The notes: generated by a model from the letters alone, not told the origin. Shown: positions 48,501 through 58,521, numbered from the stretch's first letter. The stretch is 64,000 nucleotides of DNA from Portulaca oleracea (GCA_029582165.1 CM055887.1:17407190-17471189), one strand, 5' to 3'. Numbers and translations: made by a program.

Positions 48501-49050
48501 CTCTACTGAAGCTGAATACAGGAGCCTTCGAAGGTTGGTTGCGGAGCTAGCTTGGTTAAGTTGCCTCTTTCATGAACTTCAAGTTGAGCAGATCACTCCT
48601 ATACCCGTAAAATGTGATAATCAAGCAGCAATTTACATTGCTAAGAACCCGGTCTTTCATGAGAGAACCAAACACATTGAAATTGATTGTCACTACATTA
48701 GACAAAAACTTGCAGATGGTCTAATCTCTTTACAACATACTTCAACTAAGACTCAGCGTGCAGACATCTTAACAAAGCCTTTACCAGGTCATCAACATCA
48801 CAATCTCTTGTACAAATTGGGGGTTTACCCACCTCCAATTTGGGGGGGAGGGGTGTTAGAATACAGTTTAGTAGTTATATTAGTTAGGTTGTTATTTTGT
48901 TTGTTAGCTTTTCTTTCCTTTTCTTGGTGTATTCTGTGTATATATATGGGGTCCATAAACCTTTGTTCTCTAATCAATAACACGAAGGCATTGTTCATCC
49001 TTTCCTTCTTTGCTCTCCTTTCTATCACAAACACAACCTCAATGTGCTGA
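45517..49050 (+). CDS. Copia pol polyprotein (protease, integrase, RT, RNase H), open
   Basis: An open frame of 1177 codons. The protease motif LDSGASDHM is at residues 74-82. The GAG-pre-integrase motif WHQRLGH is near 210, followed by the HHCC zinc site. The integrase core keeps the three acidic residues in IDTWGPF, RSDNALE and VVERKH. The reverse transcriptase keeps YVDDILVTG; a neighbouring segment reads FLHRDLHEEIYM, where Gly is more usual than Arg. RNase H keeps SDSDWGACKHSRRS and STEAEYRSL. The first ATG in this frame marks only the segment after the last gag stop; in an intact element gag and pol form one polyprotein. The frame runs through the polypurine tract and almost all of the 3' LTR before a stop, so the usual stop is missing. 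Confidence 0.9.
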   Translation: MAADRNSTPASTAPFNLNQDQAKLLQQLLAILNTQDTIKTDSESMSGNIYPPSHHYLSNGVSHAFATLEDAWILDSGASDHMCNNKTALRDLRNLKHPIEVSMPNGDKVKVISQGDLHFSNNLVLTNVLHVPFFKFNLISIKKLCHELQCHITFTKTECVLQSLPVKGPLVLGREAHGLYFLDDKMIERITRNQNNASVVDRNALSTIKSDVWHQRLGHIPFNRMRLIPNISLHDKIVCDTCPKAKQHCLPFTTSNISTTTPFELIHIDTWGPFHIPTHSGHRYFLTIVDDFSRCTWTHLMSTKDEAFGLIQSFTFMAKTQFDLIVKRIRSDNALEIGKNKAAVSFFQANGILHQTSCTQRPQQNGVVERKHKHILEVARALMFQANLPLRFWGDSILTATYLINRMPTPVLKDKTPYEILFKRAPTYDHLRSFGCLCYMSTLKQGRHKFQHRADKCIFLGYPQGKRAYKLYSISSQKILYSRDVVFHELVFPFKNEEPSHTVPFSNNPHELVEIDYINNDIIEVSADTKDADHNASPSPDSHHKENNQRDVSDYHDEQDQNDDMMVKSITQPVRRTRRTHRHPAYLQDYETCFSSITNLYCEPKAFSNHEGWKKAMKEELQALSDTNTWEIISLPKGKKPIDCKWVYKIKRKADGTIERFKARLVVRGFTQKAGIDYNETFSPVVKMTTIRALISVAVKKRWCLEQLDVNNAFLHRDLHEEIYMQLPKGVQTDISNPVCRLRKSLYGLKQASRQWYAKLTDVLYKRGFKHSENDYSLFYKKDSNKSVYLAVYVDDILVTGNDYKEISNLKKYLDPSFRIKDLGTTHYFLGLEITHNPQGVIVSQTKFVKELLLEFLDSSSKPVICPMDINLKLLPNSGTPLEDPAGYRRLIGKLNFLVNTRPDLAFTVQHLSQYLNEPTDQHWKATIHTPRYLLGHPSLGILIHKDDNFKLSAYSDSDWGACKHSRRSISGFLVFLGNTLVSLKSKKQPIVSLSSTEAEYRSLRRLVAELAWLSCLFHELQVEQITPIPVKCDNQAAIYIAKNPVFHERTKHIEIDCHYIRQKLADGLISLQHTSTKTQRADILTKPLPGHQHHNLLYKLGVYPPPIWGGGVLEYSLVVILVRLLFCLLAFLSFSWCILCIYMGSINLCSLINNTKALFILSFFALLSITNTTSMC

Positions 49051-49062
49051 TGTTTGTTTTCA
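48854..49062 (+). repeat. 3' LTR of the Copia element
   Basis: 209 bp partner of 44238-44446. Confidence 0.95.
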
Positions 49063-49369
49063 GTGATTAATAATACGAACTTTGACCCCCTGTAGCCCCC
49101 AATAATACGCCACCGAGTTAAGTTGGTGGTCTGACGTGGCGACGGAGGCACGTGCCTGGTTGTTTTGACTTTGCCATGTCTTCCACGTTGATTTAAAGAA
49201 ATAATACGGACTTTTACCTATATTGCTTTGAATAATACGAACTTTTACCGATATTGCTCTGAATAATACGAACTTTTTTTCACTCTAAAAATCTCAGATC
49301 CCATTTTTTCTTCTTCATCTTCTTCAATCCTCACCCTATCCATTCCAAGAAAACACAGAAAACCCAGAA

Positions 49370-49409
<40 letters not shown>

Positions 49410-50181
49410 TCCTTCCTCTTCATCATCCCCACCTCTTTTTTCTCTCTAAAAATCCAACATTTCCCTTTTGCATCTTCATCTTCTTCAATCCTCCCCTCTT
49501 CATCTCTTCATCATGAGCCACAACTTGATGTTCAAACTCGTCAACAATGGTAGAATGCCTTCTCAACTTCCCCAGTCACCCTTTTTCCCACTTCACTGCT
49601 CTCCTTCTTCTTCTCAACTTCCACACCCCTTTTTACCCAAATTTCTGCAAGGAAAGCAGTGAAGTCAAAATGGGGAGAGGTTTTCTGGGTCTTCTCAACA
49701 ATGGCGGAATGCAAGGGAGAGAGAGAGAGAGAGAGGGGGGGGTTTTCTGGAAATGGGGAGGGGGATGATTGAAGAAGATGAAGAAGTAAAAATGGGATAT
49801 GAGATTTTCAGAGAGAGAAAAAAGTTTGTATTATTCAGCGCAATATAGGTAAAAGTTCATATTATTCACAGCAACATAGGTAAAAGTTCGTATTATTTTT
49901 TTGAATTAACGTGGATGACGTGGCAAAGTCAAAACAAGTAGGCACGTGCCTCCTCTGCCACGTCAGACCGCCACCGAGTTAAGTTCAACTTAACTCGGTG
50001 GCGTACTATTGGGGCAACAGAGGGTCAAAGTTCGTGTTATTAATCACCAAATCAAAAACTCGTATTATTATTAGAATCCAATTTCCCTTATTAAAAATTA
50101 TAAACTATATATTTAAAAATTCATAATGTTGAAATGATGTGAAGATGTGGCTTACATTGCAAACACTATCATGTCCACTTA

Positions 50182-50476
50182 GGCCCTGTTCTTTTATACG
50201 GCTGGTTATCTGCGGTGCCACAACCCACCGCACTTTGCCAAAACTCATCACAACAAACCAATCCACCACAATTTACCACAACCCACCAAAAAACAATACA
50301 ATATTTCAAATCACTTTTTCAATTACTTTTTCACAATTACCAATACAATTCTTAAATTTATAAAAAAAAACCCACCACAACTTACAAATAACCCACCACA
50401 ATTCCGCCACACTCACCGCAATTCCACCACACTACACCTCGCCATACCGCAGCCAGCCGTATAAAATAACAGGGTC
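50182..50476. mobile_element. GTGGTG-rich PIF/Harbinger-like MITE, copy 3
   Basis: The left end reads GGCCCTGTTCTTTTATACGG and the right end GCCGTATAAAATAACAGGGTC. TTA flanks it on both sides (50179-50181 and 50477-50479), the PIF/Harbinger duplication. The interior is rich in CCACCACAA motifs. This is the copy that fixes the family's class. Confidence 0.85.
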
Positions 50477-50519
50477 TTATTTTATCCTACTTTTCCCATC
50501 CTCCACAACTATTTTATCC

Positions 50520-50760
50520 TACCAAAATAGGGTTCTCCTTCCACGCGTAAAACAGCTTCTAGCTACACCTATAAGTGTGGCCGAGGAACCTTGCCACAGA
50601 TAGATAAGCGTGGAAAGGGAATGTGCCGGGAAAATTTTGCCACACTTATTAACCATGGCAAGAAGAAATTCACCACATTGATTAGGCGTGTATGGAGCAA
50701 CTCGCCACGCTTATTAAGCGTGCACGGAGCAGCTCTCCACCTACAGTTTTTCCTTTTGAA
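50520..50760. repeat. Cluster of ACGCTTATTAAGCGTG-like motifs
   Basis: Several near-palindromic motifs such as CCACGCTTATTAAGCGTG and CACACTTATTAACCATGG occur within 240 bp. They resemble CACTA subterminal repeats, but no CACTA terminus was found, so the class is unresolved. Confidence 0.3.
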
Positions 50761-50854
50761 TGCATATTCAAACTCCTGACTTTAGCACATAAGAAGGGGT
50801 GACTAACCAAACGCTTACCACTTGAATATCAAAGATTATTTGATTCTAACAAAT

Positions 50855-51095
50855 AATTTAATACTATATACATACACACAAATACCACTTGACTTTTTTT
50901 TTTATTTTCTATTTTAGCTTTAACTAATAGACGGGTATATTAAAAAATTATAATCATACTTTTTATGTATTCTTGAAATTAATTTAATACTATATGTACA
51001 TAAATACCACTTGGCTTCTTCTTTCTTATTTTCTATTTTATATTTAACTAATTTACAGATATATTTAAAAAATTATAATTATTATTTTTTAAATA
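50855..51095. repeat. Tandem duplication, unit about 126 bp
   Basis: Two diverged copies beginning AATTTAATACTATAT, sharing ATACCACTTG and TATTTTCTATTTTA in the same order. Confidence 0.7.
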
Positions 51096-51108
51096 TTTTT
51101 TTAAAAAA

Positions 51109-52203
51109 GGATTATTGGACAACGATAATACGAACTTTGGGGGTATTGGACAAAAATAATACCAACAATTTTATTGGACACTAGCAGTACGAACTATAGA
51201 CCTATTTTTCGGCAATAGTACGAAACCGAGTTGATATGTGTTTGACTTGGCGAAAAGACAATGTGTCGCCTAATAATCTAAGTTGGAGGTTAGAGCAAGT
51301 GGAGAAAAGGTTGGTTGTCACTTTTTTTTGCCAACAAAGCCGTTTAATCAATTTAGCTAAAAAACACTAAAAATTTTATTTTTACTAAGTTGGTATCGTT
51401 ACTTAGTTGGCCTAAAAATGTGGCCGTTAATATTTTCCCAACTTGCTATAGTCTCTAACTCAAACAATTAGGCGAGACATCATCTTTCTACTAAGTCAAT
51501 CACCTACAACTACGTGATGTACTATTACTGGAAATTAGGTTCATAGTTGGTACTACTAATAACCAACAAAATTGTTGGTATTATTATTGGCCAATACCCT
51601 AAAGTTCATATTATTGTTATCTGTTAGAGAAAAGTGAGTAGCAAGGTAACAGCGGAAGCGAATAATAGAATCGAAAACGAGATGACGGATTTTACGACAA
51701 AATTTAGGAACGAAAAATAAGCGATAAAATCAAACACCAGAATTACGTGGGAAACCGAAGAACTCGGAGAAAAACCCACGGACGGCGACATCCAGGAAAT
51801 AATCCACTATGAGAAAGGAGGAGTACAACCTGATCACTATCACAGGGTGTGATGCGATCCACAAAGGAGATTACAATAACAATCTCTCAACACTCAACTC
51901 ACAATCTCTCAGGATACACTGGGGAAAATATTGGTGAGACCCCTTTCTCTCTCAACATTTTCTCTCTCTCTCTGTGTTTTCTGATGTGTTTTTGGTGGAG
52001 AAACATGCACCCTATTTATAGGGAGAACTCCCTATAACCTAACTTGACTCCCACTCCAAATAGATTTAGAATCTAATACAATTAGGAAACCTAACACAAT
52101 AAGGAAACCTAAATAATATCCTAATACAATTAGGAAACAAATAATTGTGAGATCAAGAGATTTGGTGATTTTAGGACACTTTCCTAACATTATCCAATAA
52201 TCC
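51109..52203. mobile_element. Foldback element hosting a solo LTR
   Basis: The left end starts GGATTATTGGACAACGATAA and the minus strand of the right end starts GGATTATTGGATAACAATAA once the solo LTR at 51622-52189 is removed. The arms match for over 200 bp and include AATACGAACTTT, ATACCAACAATTTT and GCCTAAT blocks in inverted order. Without the LTR it is about 520 bp. No ORF. Confidence 0.75.
51622..52189. mobile_element. 568-bp solo LTR, Copia-like
   Basis: TGTTAG...CTAACA ends and an exact TTATC duplication (51617-51621 and 52190-52194). No primer site or internal sequence is adjacent. TATTTATAGGG-type sequence near 52012 suggests a promoter read on the minus strand. It lies in the right arm of the foldback element, 14 bp from its end. 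Confidence 0.85.
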
Positions 52204-52608
52204 TTTAAAAATTATAATTAAAAAAATTAATTGCAATCTACCATGCTTATTATACATGAAAAAAATGGTTTCATTTAGAATCAATGATAATCTCACTTAA
52301 TAAGTGTGGTAGGACTCATCCCAATCGACATGTCCGCCCAGTGATCCAATATGAGCTCCAACTCTGGAATCAAAATACTGGATTGACCAATTATTTATGT
52401 TAAAGCATAACAGCAAGGGTTCGACCTCACTTTAACTGGGCCTTCAGGTCAGTGGTTAAGGAAAAAAAGTTAATTGTCAAGGAGGATGATAATAATTATT
52501 AAATTCTTTTCAAACATCTTATATATATATATATGGAGTAATACCCGGATGTTTTATGCTTACAAAAGGATGAGAATGGGTGTAATACTCGGATGTTTTA
52601 TTTATGGA

Positions 52609-53017
52609 GTGTTTGGTTCATGGAGTTTCCTAGGAAAGTTTTTCAACTTTTCCAAATTCACCAAATTTTCCATGTTTGGTTGCAAAATAAAAATAGGAAA
52701 GTTTTGTGGTGGGTGTCAATATTTTCTCATGTTAGATGGGAAAATGTTTACCATAGGAGGGGTTGGGAAAGTTTGTTTTCCATGGGAAAGGGAAATGATT
52801 TTAATCAAACTTCCCAAAATACCCCAAAAAAACTATTTTCTAAATAAAAAATGAGGGTAATTTAGACATTTCTACAAACTTTTCTACAAACTTTCCTATG
52901 ATTCCAAATGTAAACCAAACACTTTGAAATATTCTTTTCCATAAAAAATTTTCCCAATAAAAACTTTCCCAGAGAAAACTTTATCAGGAAATATTTTTCT
53001 GGGAAAGAACCAAACAC
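52609..53017. mobile_element. MITE with GTGTTTGGTTC ends
   Basis: About 409 bp, inverted ends GTGTTTGGTTC and GAACCAAACAC, with inner inverted matches of the GGAAAGTTT/AAACTTTCC type. No clear target duplication, so the superfamily is unassigned (hAT or PIF-like). Apparent reading frames inside are spurious. Confidence 0.6.
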
Positions 53018-53397
53018 ACCATTAGAGTATTTACTCTAATTAAGGATTTAGTTTGGGTTAGTGACCTATTTATGGGATTAATTATTCTATTTTCTATTTT
53101 ATATGAGTACGATTTTATTTATTCATTTTATTACTTATGAGACTAATTGTCTAATTTTCTATCTTATGTGATTATACCCCATTTTATTTGGTTATTAGAT
53201 TAAATATTAGAAAGGGTGAGGGAGGAGTAATATTTAATTTGTGATTAGGATGAGAAAACCAAAAATAAAAAGGAGATAAGGTCATGCTGTTTTGGAAGAG
53301 GAGCATGCCCGAACAAAAAAAAAAAGATGGAATAGGCTAGGGGTTTGGTCTTCTTCCCTTCAACCGACCCTTCAATTGACGAGAGAGAGAGAGAGTG

Positions 53398-56300
53398 TGT
53401 AAAACCCCGAAAAAAAATGCTATTGTGTTGCCGATAAATTTCCTAACGAACGTTTTATTCCGTTATTTATTTATCTGTCTTCACACGGAGCTTTTCGGAC
53501 CGCGAGTGTATTCGTAGAAATTTTTAGAGTCTTAAAAATATCAGTTAGGAATTTTTGGGACTTCGGGTGAAAAATCTTTTTATCAGTTGAGAGAGTTTTT
53601 ATCTGTCTTTCTTAAGTTTTGTTGTTATAGGGTTTATGAGGTAATATATATTTATTTAGAAATTGCTAGATGGGATTATGATGTCATGGGGGTGATGTCA
53701 TTCATCAAAATTTATTTGATTTTTTTTGTGATTTTCGTCCGTTTCCCCAACGAATTCCATTTTTACTGCACCCACTACCCATGCATACAAATTGTACTGA
53801 CCAATGGGAGAATGCCACTTGGCTTGCCCCTATTCCCTCCCTCTCCCTCTCTCTTTCTCTCTCCCGTGTCTCTCTCTCTTTCTTTCTCTTTCTCTCTCCT
53901 CCCTCCTCCTCCTTCTATTCTTCTTTGTGCTTCTTGCTCGACCGACGCACCACCACTAACCACCACATCACCTCCCTCCTGCCTTCCCTCCTTCCTCCGA
54001 CCACCCCCCAGCTACCGCCGCCCTGTCCGCCGCCTTTCCACCGCCGACCGACGCCAGGAAACCGACCCCCAGCTCTTCCTTTTCACCCCGACGCACCACC
54101 CTCACCACCACCCTCGCTCCTGCCCGATGCACCACAACAACCACCAAGCGCCACCTTCCACCACCCACGCAACCACCAGCTCCTCGCCGACCGGTCACCA
54201 CCACCCCGAACACCACCGAGCCTCCCTCCTCTTTTTCTCCATTTCTCTTTGTGCCCTAGTTGCACCGTTCCTCGCTGCCGCCAACGCTGACCACCGCCAC
54301 CACCCAGGACCTGCCGGAGTTCACGCCGACGCCCAGCCGCCGCCCCGAGCCACCCCGGCCCCACCTCTTCTAGCTTGGACCCATTGTTTGTGCTCCCTCT
54401 CTCTTTTTCTCTCTCTACATGTTCATATGGGTATTATGTGTTAGGGTTAGTTAATCATGTATTAAGTTTACTAATGTGTTTTAGAGTAAATAAACTTGTA
54501 TATTTACTGTTAATATTGACTAAATACATGTTAGTTTAATGAGTGGTTATTAGGGTGTGTTTAGTGTAGGGTTATAAGTTAATATATATAGTTTATATGT
54601 TATGTGGAATTTTGATGTTAATATCCATGTTATGATTTCATGAATATTAGTGTAATAATGTTAAGTTAAGTATTAGTAAATATCTTGTTATTTTGTATGT
54701 TTATATATCAAGTATATTATTTATTTTGACAATAATATTAAGTTATTAATATTTTCCATATTATTTAGTAAAAATTATTACCTAATGTTTAATACATGAT
54801 TTTACTATCTAAATGTGGTAATACTATGTCTTGATTGCATATTATATAAAAGCTAATATCTTATGTTGGAACTTTTATAAAATTAGGTTCATTATATTAT
54901 TCTTGTAATTGTTATATTATTAAGTCCTTGTTACTTTGAAAGTTAGTTTTACAAAGTATTACTACCTTTTTATATATTAGTATGTTAATGTCAAGTTTAT
55001 CAAATATATTGCTATATTATACGTTGTGATTATTACAAAGTTTAGTTTATTTTATATCCTATGTTTTCATAATATTAAGTTAATGTTGTTACAATATTAC
55101 TAGTAATAATATCTTCTTAAAGTGGGTTCATTTTATTATTTACAAGGGTATTTCGAAAGTGTGTTATTACAAGTATTATTATATTACAAGTCATGTTTAA
55201 AGTTATTATTATTATTACGTTAATGTTAAGTTAAAAATATTTTGTTAGGCCTTGGTAGAGTTTTAATTTTATATTATGAATGAGTATAAGTTCTTGTTAA
55301 AGACTTTATGTTAGAAATTGTGTGGGTTGTGATTAGAAGGAATAAAATATAATTTGGGAAGGGTAGTTAGGATATTAAAGAAATCGTTAGAGCACGTTTT
55401 GATTTTTAGAACCTTTTATTAGGTTTGAGCGAGGACACGAACCAGTAGCTCCGTGTGCATCTTTTGATTGAAGTGACTTTCTACAGGTAATGTCTATGTC
55501 CTAATCCCCTTTGGGATGCCCTTTTATCTGTTTTGTGATTTTAATCTGTTTTATGAAGCTTGCATCCCGCATGGGGATTTTCTGTAAAGTTAGACTGTCT
55601 GATTTGGATGTCTGTGAGTTGTTTTTCTGAGTTGAGTAAAACGTGGCAGTCTTTTAAACTCTGAGTTTTATTCTGTCAGTTTTTGGAAACTAGGTTGGGT
55701 TTTGTTTGAAGTCTGACGCCTGATAATTAATAAGATACTAATAATCAAAGTGAAACCATAAGCGGGTTGCGGGTAACGATCCTTAGACCGTGATGCATTC
55801 TGCGAGGAGTTATCAAGAGATCGGGGAGTCCCGATATTATTTCTGAGATTGTGCACACATCTGATTCTCGCTTCGACCGCCATCCATTCGATTACGAGGA
55901 TCCGAGATCCTGCTCGATTCTCGAAGTTATGATATTCTGGGGATAGGCAAATCCCGCCCGCATAATAAAATTCGACCGCTTTCCGAGGAAAAGTTTACTG
56001 TTCGCTTTCGATTACTCATATCGATTTCGATTTCTAGTTTCGATTTACGATTTACGATGTCGATTCGGTTGAAACTGCTCGATTGGTTTTTTTGAAACAT
56101 TGTGTTTTCCGAGTTGGAAGTTGATACTGTTGGTTTATAAGTGTTGTTATTTCTGAACTCTGGTTATTCCGGTCGGGTTTCAATTGAATTAAAAAGGTTT
56201 GACTTGTTCCTCCCTAAAATGGTTTAAAAGATTTGAACTGTTTGTGATTAGGAGTAGACATTATTGAGGTTTCCTCATATTGTGAATGTTTTGTTTTGGT

Positions 56301-56616
56301 GGAGATCAATTATGTGATGGGGGGATAATAGAAGTGAGGACGTTGGAGTTAGCCGTCTGAGAATAAAGTTTAGTTTATGTTTAGACTTGAAGTTTAGTAA
56401 ATGTTGAGTTTATGTTGTTCTAGAATTCGAAGTTTGTTTCGTTTGTTAAAACTTGAAGTTCTTAGTTTGTTCTGTTAGTGTCTGTTCTTGCCTTGTACCT
56501 CTTCGGAGGTACGGCAGTAACGCCCAAGTTAAAGGGAAAAAAAACGAGTCTTCCGCTGTTAATGTTAGTAAACGTTTGATTTTGACCGTTAAGTTTAGAA
56601 TTGAAATTCCGGGGCG

Positions 56617-56621
<5 letters not shown>
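53398..56621. mobile_element. 3.2-kb solo LTR, Tekay/Del-like, inside a (GA)n tract
   Basis: Begins TGTAAAACCCCG and ends CCGGGGCGTTACA. The 5-bp flanks are GAGTG and GAGAG; moving the start back two bases gives GAGAG on both sides, but the surrounding sequence is a GA repeat, which weakens that evidence. No primer site or coding region is adjacent. A CT-rich, then Pro/His-coding GC-rich block occupies about 53820-54420; the long frame there is a composition artefact. The ends resemble those of 27126-30188, but the bodies do not obviously match. Confidence 0.7.

Positions 56622-56661
<40 letters not shown>
56622..56661. repeat. (GA)n microsatellite
   Basis: About 20 GA units. A shorter GA run lies at 53380-53395 on the other side of the solo LTR, so the LTR probably inserted into this tract. 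Confidence 0.9.
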
Positions 56662-56665
<4 letters not shown>

Positions 56666-56833
56666 TGATCATATAGCGCCGGCGGCGCCGACGTGGAAGA
56701 AAAAGAGGGAGAGAGGCTGGTCTTGCTTTTCTTCCCTTCGAGCGACACACACAGAGAGAAAGAATAGGATGCTCGATGGTGGCGGTGGCGGTGTCTATTG
56801 GGTGTTGGACAATCCAACGACGACCGAGGGACC

Positions 56834-57541
56834 TGTTGAAAATAGATGGTAACACGGTCACTTGCACAAGATGAGGGATCACTTGGGTAGCTAGGAGTCG
56901 AGGGTTAAACCCGTTTCCCCTTAAGACTTATTCACCAGACCGTGAATAGATTTAAGGGTAAAACCTAACCTCTTGTAAGTAAAGTACAAGATTTCTTAAA
57001 AACACTCAAGAAGTTGCTGCAATTCAACATATGAGGAGTTGTGTTGAAGCTCTCTAGGAAGATAGAAGGAGAAGTTGAGGTATGTTGAATGAGTGAAAAT
57101 CATCCACTATTTATAGGACTTGGAGCATTCAAACTTATTCAAACTTGATAATCAATAGAGCATGATTTGGGGCTTTGTCTATGGGGTTTTTACTATCATT
57201 AAATAGTTAATCTTGACTAAGAATATCAGTCAAGAATAATCCTAGAAGATGCCCCTACGAATTAATGCCCAAGCTGAATTCAAGGGATTTTGAAAAAGAA
57301 CTCGACTGGGCTCCAACACGAATCGTATTGGCCTCAACACGACCCTTGCTAGCACAGCACGCTCCGTCTTGACCCAGAGAGTCTTTTTTTTACTCTCTAG
57401 AACCCAACACGATTCGTGCCATTCCTGGCATGGTCCGTGTTTGGTCCATTTCACTTAATAAGCTTGATTTTGACCTTCCCAGTCAATCTTTGGCTTATAA
57501 CTTGGTCCCTTAAGCTTCTTAACTCTTGAAATACTCCAACA
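56834..57541 (-). mobile_element. 708-bp solo LTR, Copia-like
   Basis: TGTTG...CAACA ends with an exact GGACC duplication (56829-56833 and 57542-57546). On the minus strand it starts TGTTGGAGTATTTCAAGAG. It contains CAACACGA/CGTGTTG-type palindromic motifs at 57310-57440. No internal sequence is adjacent. Confidence 0.85.
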
Positions 57542-57546
57542 GGACC

Positions 57547-58061
57547 CCTAGCGGCAATAGCTGAGGCAACGGTGGCTGGATGCACGAGTTAGAGGAGTGG
57601 CAGGGGTTGTTCAGGCCTAGGCCTTCTAGTAGGTTTCGGGTCTGAGTCCAAACAATTCGAGGTGGTTTCTACTGCATTATCATCCTACTCCAGCCCCAAA
57701 TTTTAATCGTTAATTTTTCAATTGAGAGTCGTCAATATGGGTAATCTTTGTCCCCTCTTAATAATTATTAAGTTTCAGGGTTAATTAGCATACTTTGACT
57801 ACTGAATTTATGCATGATATTCTTAATTGTATTGGAATGCATTATTGGATTGATTTATGTAGCCAAGTTGGAAATTGGTTGGTATTTGGTTGAACAGTGA
57901 GCTCTCGAGGTTTGTTTTGGGTGGTATATGTGAGGAGGGAGCTAGGGTTAAACTGTGGAATTAGAATCGTTTTGGGTTGAATGATTAATATTATGGATTA
58001 CTACTTAATTGTTCTACTTGTTACTTCTATTATGCTATAAGTGGATATTTAGTTAATTTAT
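57547..58061. other. Unassigned sequence, no gene seen
   Basis: Continues the sequence interrupted by the solo LTR (a GC-rich, coding-like scrap at about 56760-56833 and 57547-57600), then AT-rich, UTR-like DNA. No recognisable domain. Confidence 0.35.
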
Positions 58062-58462
58062 TGTAACACCTCCAGGTTACTAACCACTAGATTAAGCTAA
58101 TGATTCACCTAACCCAATTTTCCTTATATCCATGCATACCTCTTTGTTGCCTAGGTCTTTTCATACCACCATGCACATACTTAGACCTTTTTTGTACCCC
58201 AATTTCATTGTTCATCTTAGAACAAGACTCAAGCATTTTTGCAAGTACCTTATGTACTTAAATTCTAGAGGATCACATGCATAGAGACTCTTATCCTATC
58301 CTTTATATTGCTTGATTACCTCTAACTTTATCATATACTTTTCCTCAACATCTAAAGATATCCCAAAGGTGTTTCTTCCAATTTGTTTTGCTCTGATACC
58401 ACTACTGTAACACCCCCCCAGGTTACTAACCACTAGATTAAGCTAATGATTCACCTAACCCA
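58062..58462 (-). mobile_element. Small LTR-pair element or remnant (TRIM-like)
   Basis: Two direct repeats of about 55 bp start TGTAACACC and share GGTTACTAACCACTAG: 58062-58116 and 58406-58462. A minus-strand primer site TGGTATCAGAGC lies at 58390-58401, next to the right repeat. The 290-bp interior is noncoding. No target duplication is seen, so this may be a truncated larger element instead of a true TRIM. Confidence 0.4.
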
Positions 58463-58521
58463 ATGATTAGTAGCGGATAAACACCTGAGAGAATTACCGC
58501 CATCCACGGAGGTGGACAAGG

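Larger units (their letters stand above)
44238..49062 (+). mobile_element. Young Ty1/Copia element with intact pol and broken gag
   Basis: 4825 bp. LTRs 44238-44446 and 48854-49062 are 209 bp each and differ at 5 positions (2.4%). An exact GTGAT duplication flanks it at 44233-44237 and 49063-49067. The primer site TGGTATCAGAGC is at 44447-44458, and a polypurine tract (GGGGGGGAGGGG) precedes the 3' LTR. At an assumed plant rate of 1.3e-8 per site per year the LTR difference corresponds to roughly 0.9 million years. Small size and the Gag N-terminal type suggest an Ale/Retrofit or Ivana-like lineage; I cannot settle which. Confidence 0.95.
44166..50086. mobile_element. Foldback element with tandem AATAATACGAACTTT arms, hosting a Copia element
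   Basis: The left end starts GGAAATTGAATTCTAATAAT and the minus strand of the right end starts GGAAATTGGATTCTAATAAT. Without the Copia insertion (44238-49062 plus duplicated GTGAT) it is about 1.1 kb, with arms of over 300 bp that continue into CT/GA-rich centres. Each arm is a series of ~30-bp units AATAATACGAACTTTTACC with spacers. Both arms hold the 12-bp palindrome AGGCACGTGCCT (49146-49157 and 49940-49951). The right arm has a perfect 17-bp hairpin (49969-50003) of which the left arm has only half. A (CT)n tract lies near 49374-49407. No transposase. No clean target duplication was identified. Confidence 0.7.

Noticed and set aside
52474..52854. Phe/Gly/Lys-rich frame
   Set aside because: Falls across the MITE at 52609-53017 and upstream AT-rich DNA, with no family similarity seen.
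53587..54444. A 285-codon Pro/His/Ser-rich frame on the plus strand
   Set aside because: It lies inside a solo LTR, in a CT-rich then C-rich block. All frames and both strands give long low-complexity ORFs there, and no domain is recognisable.
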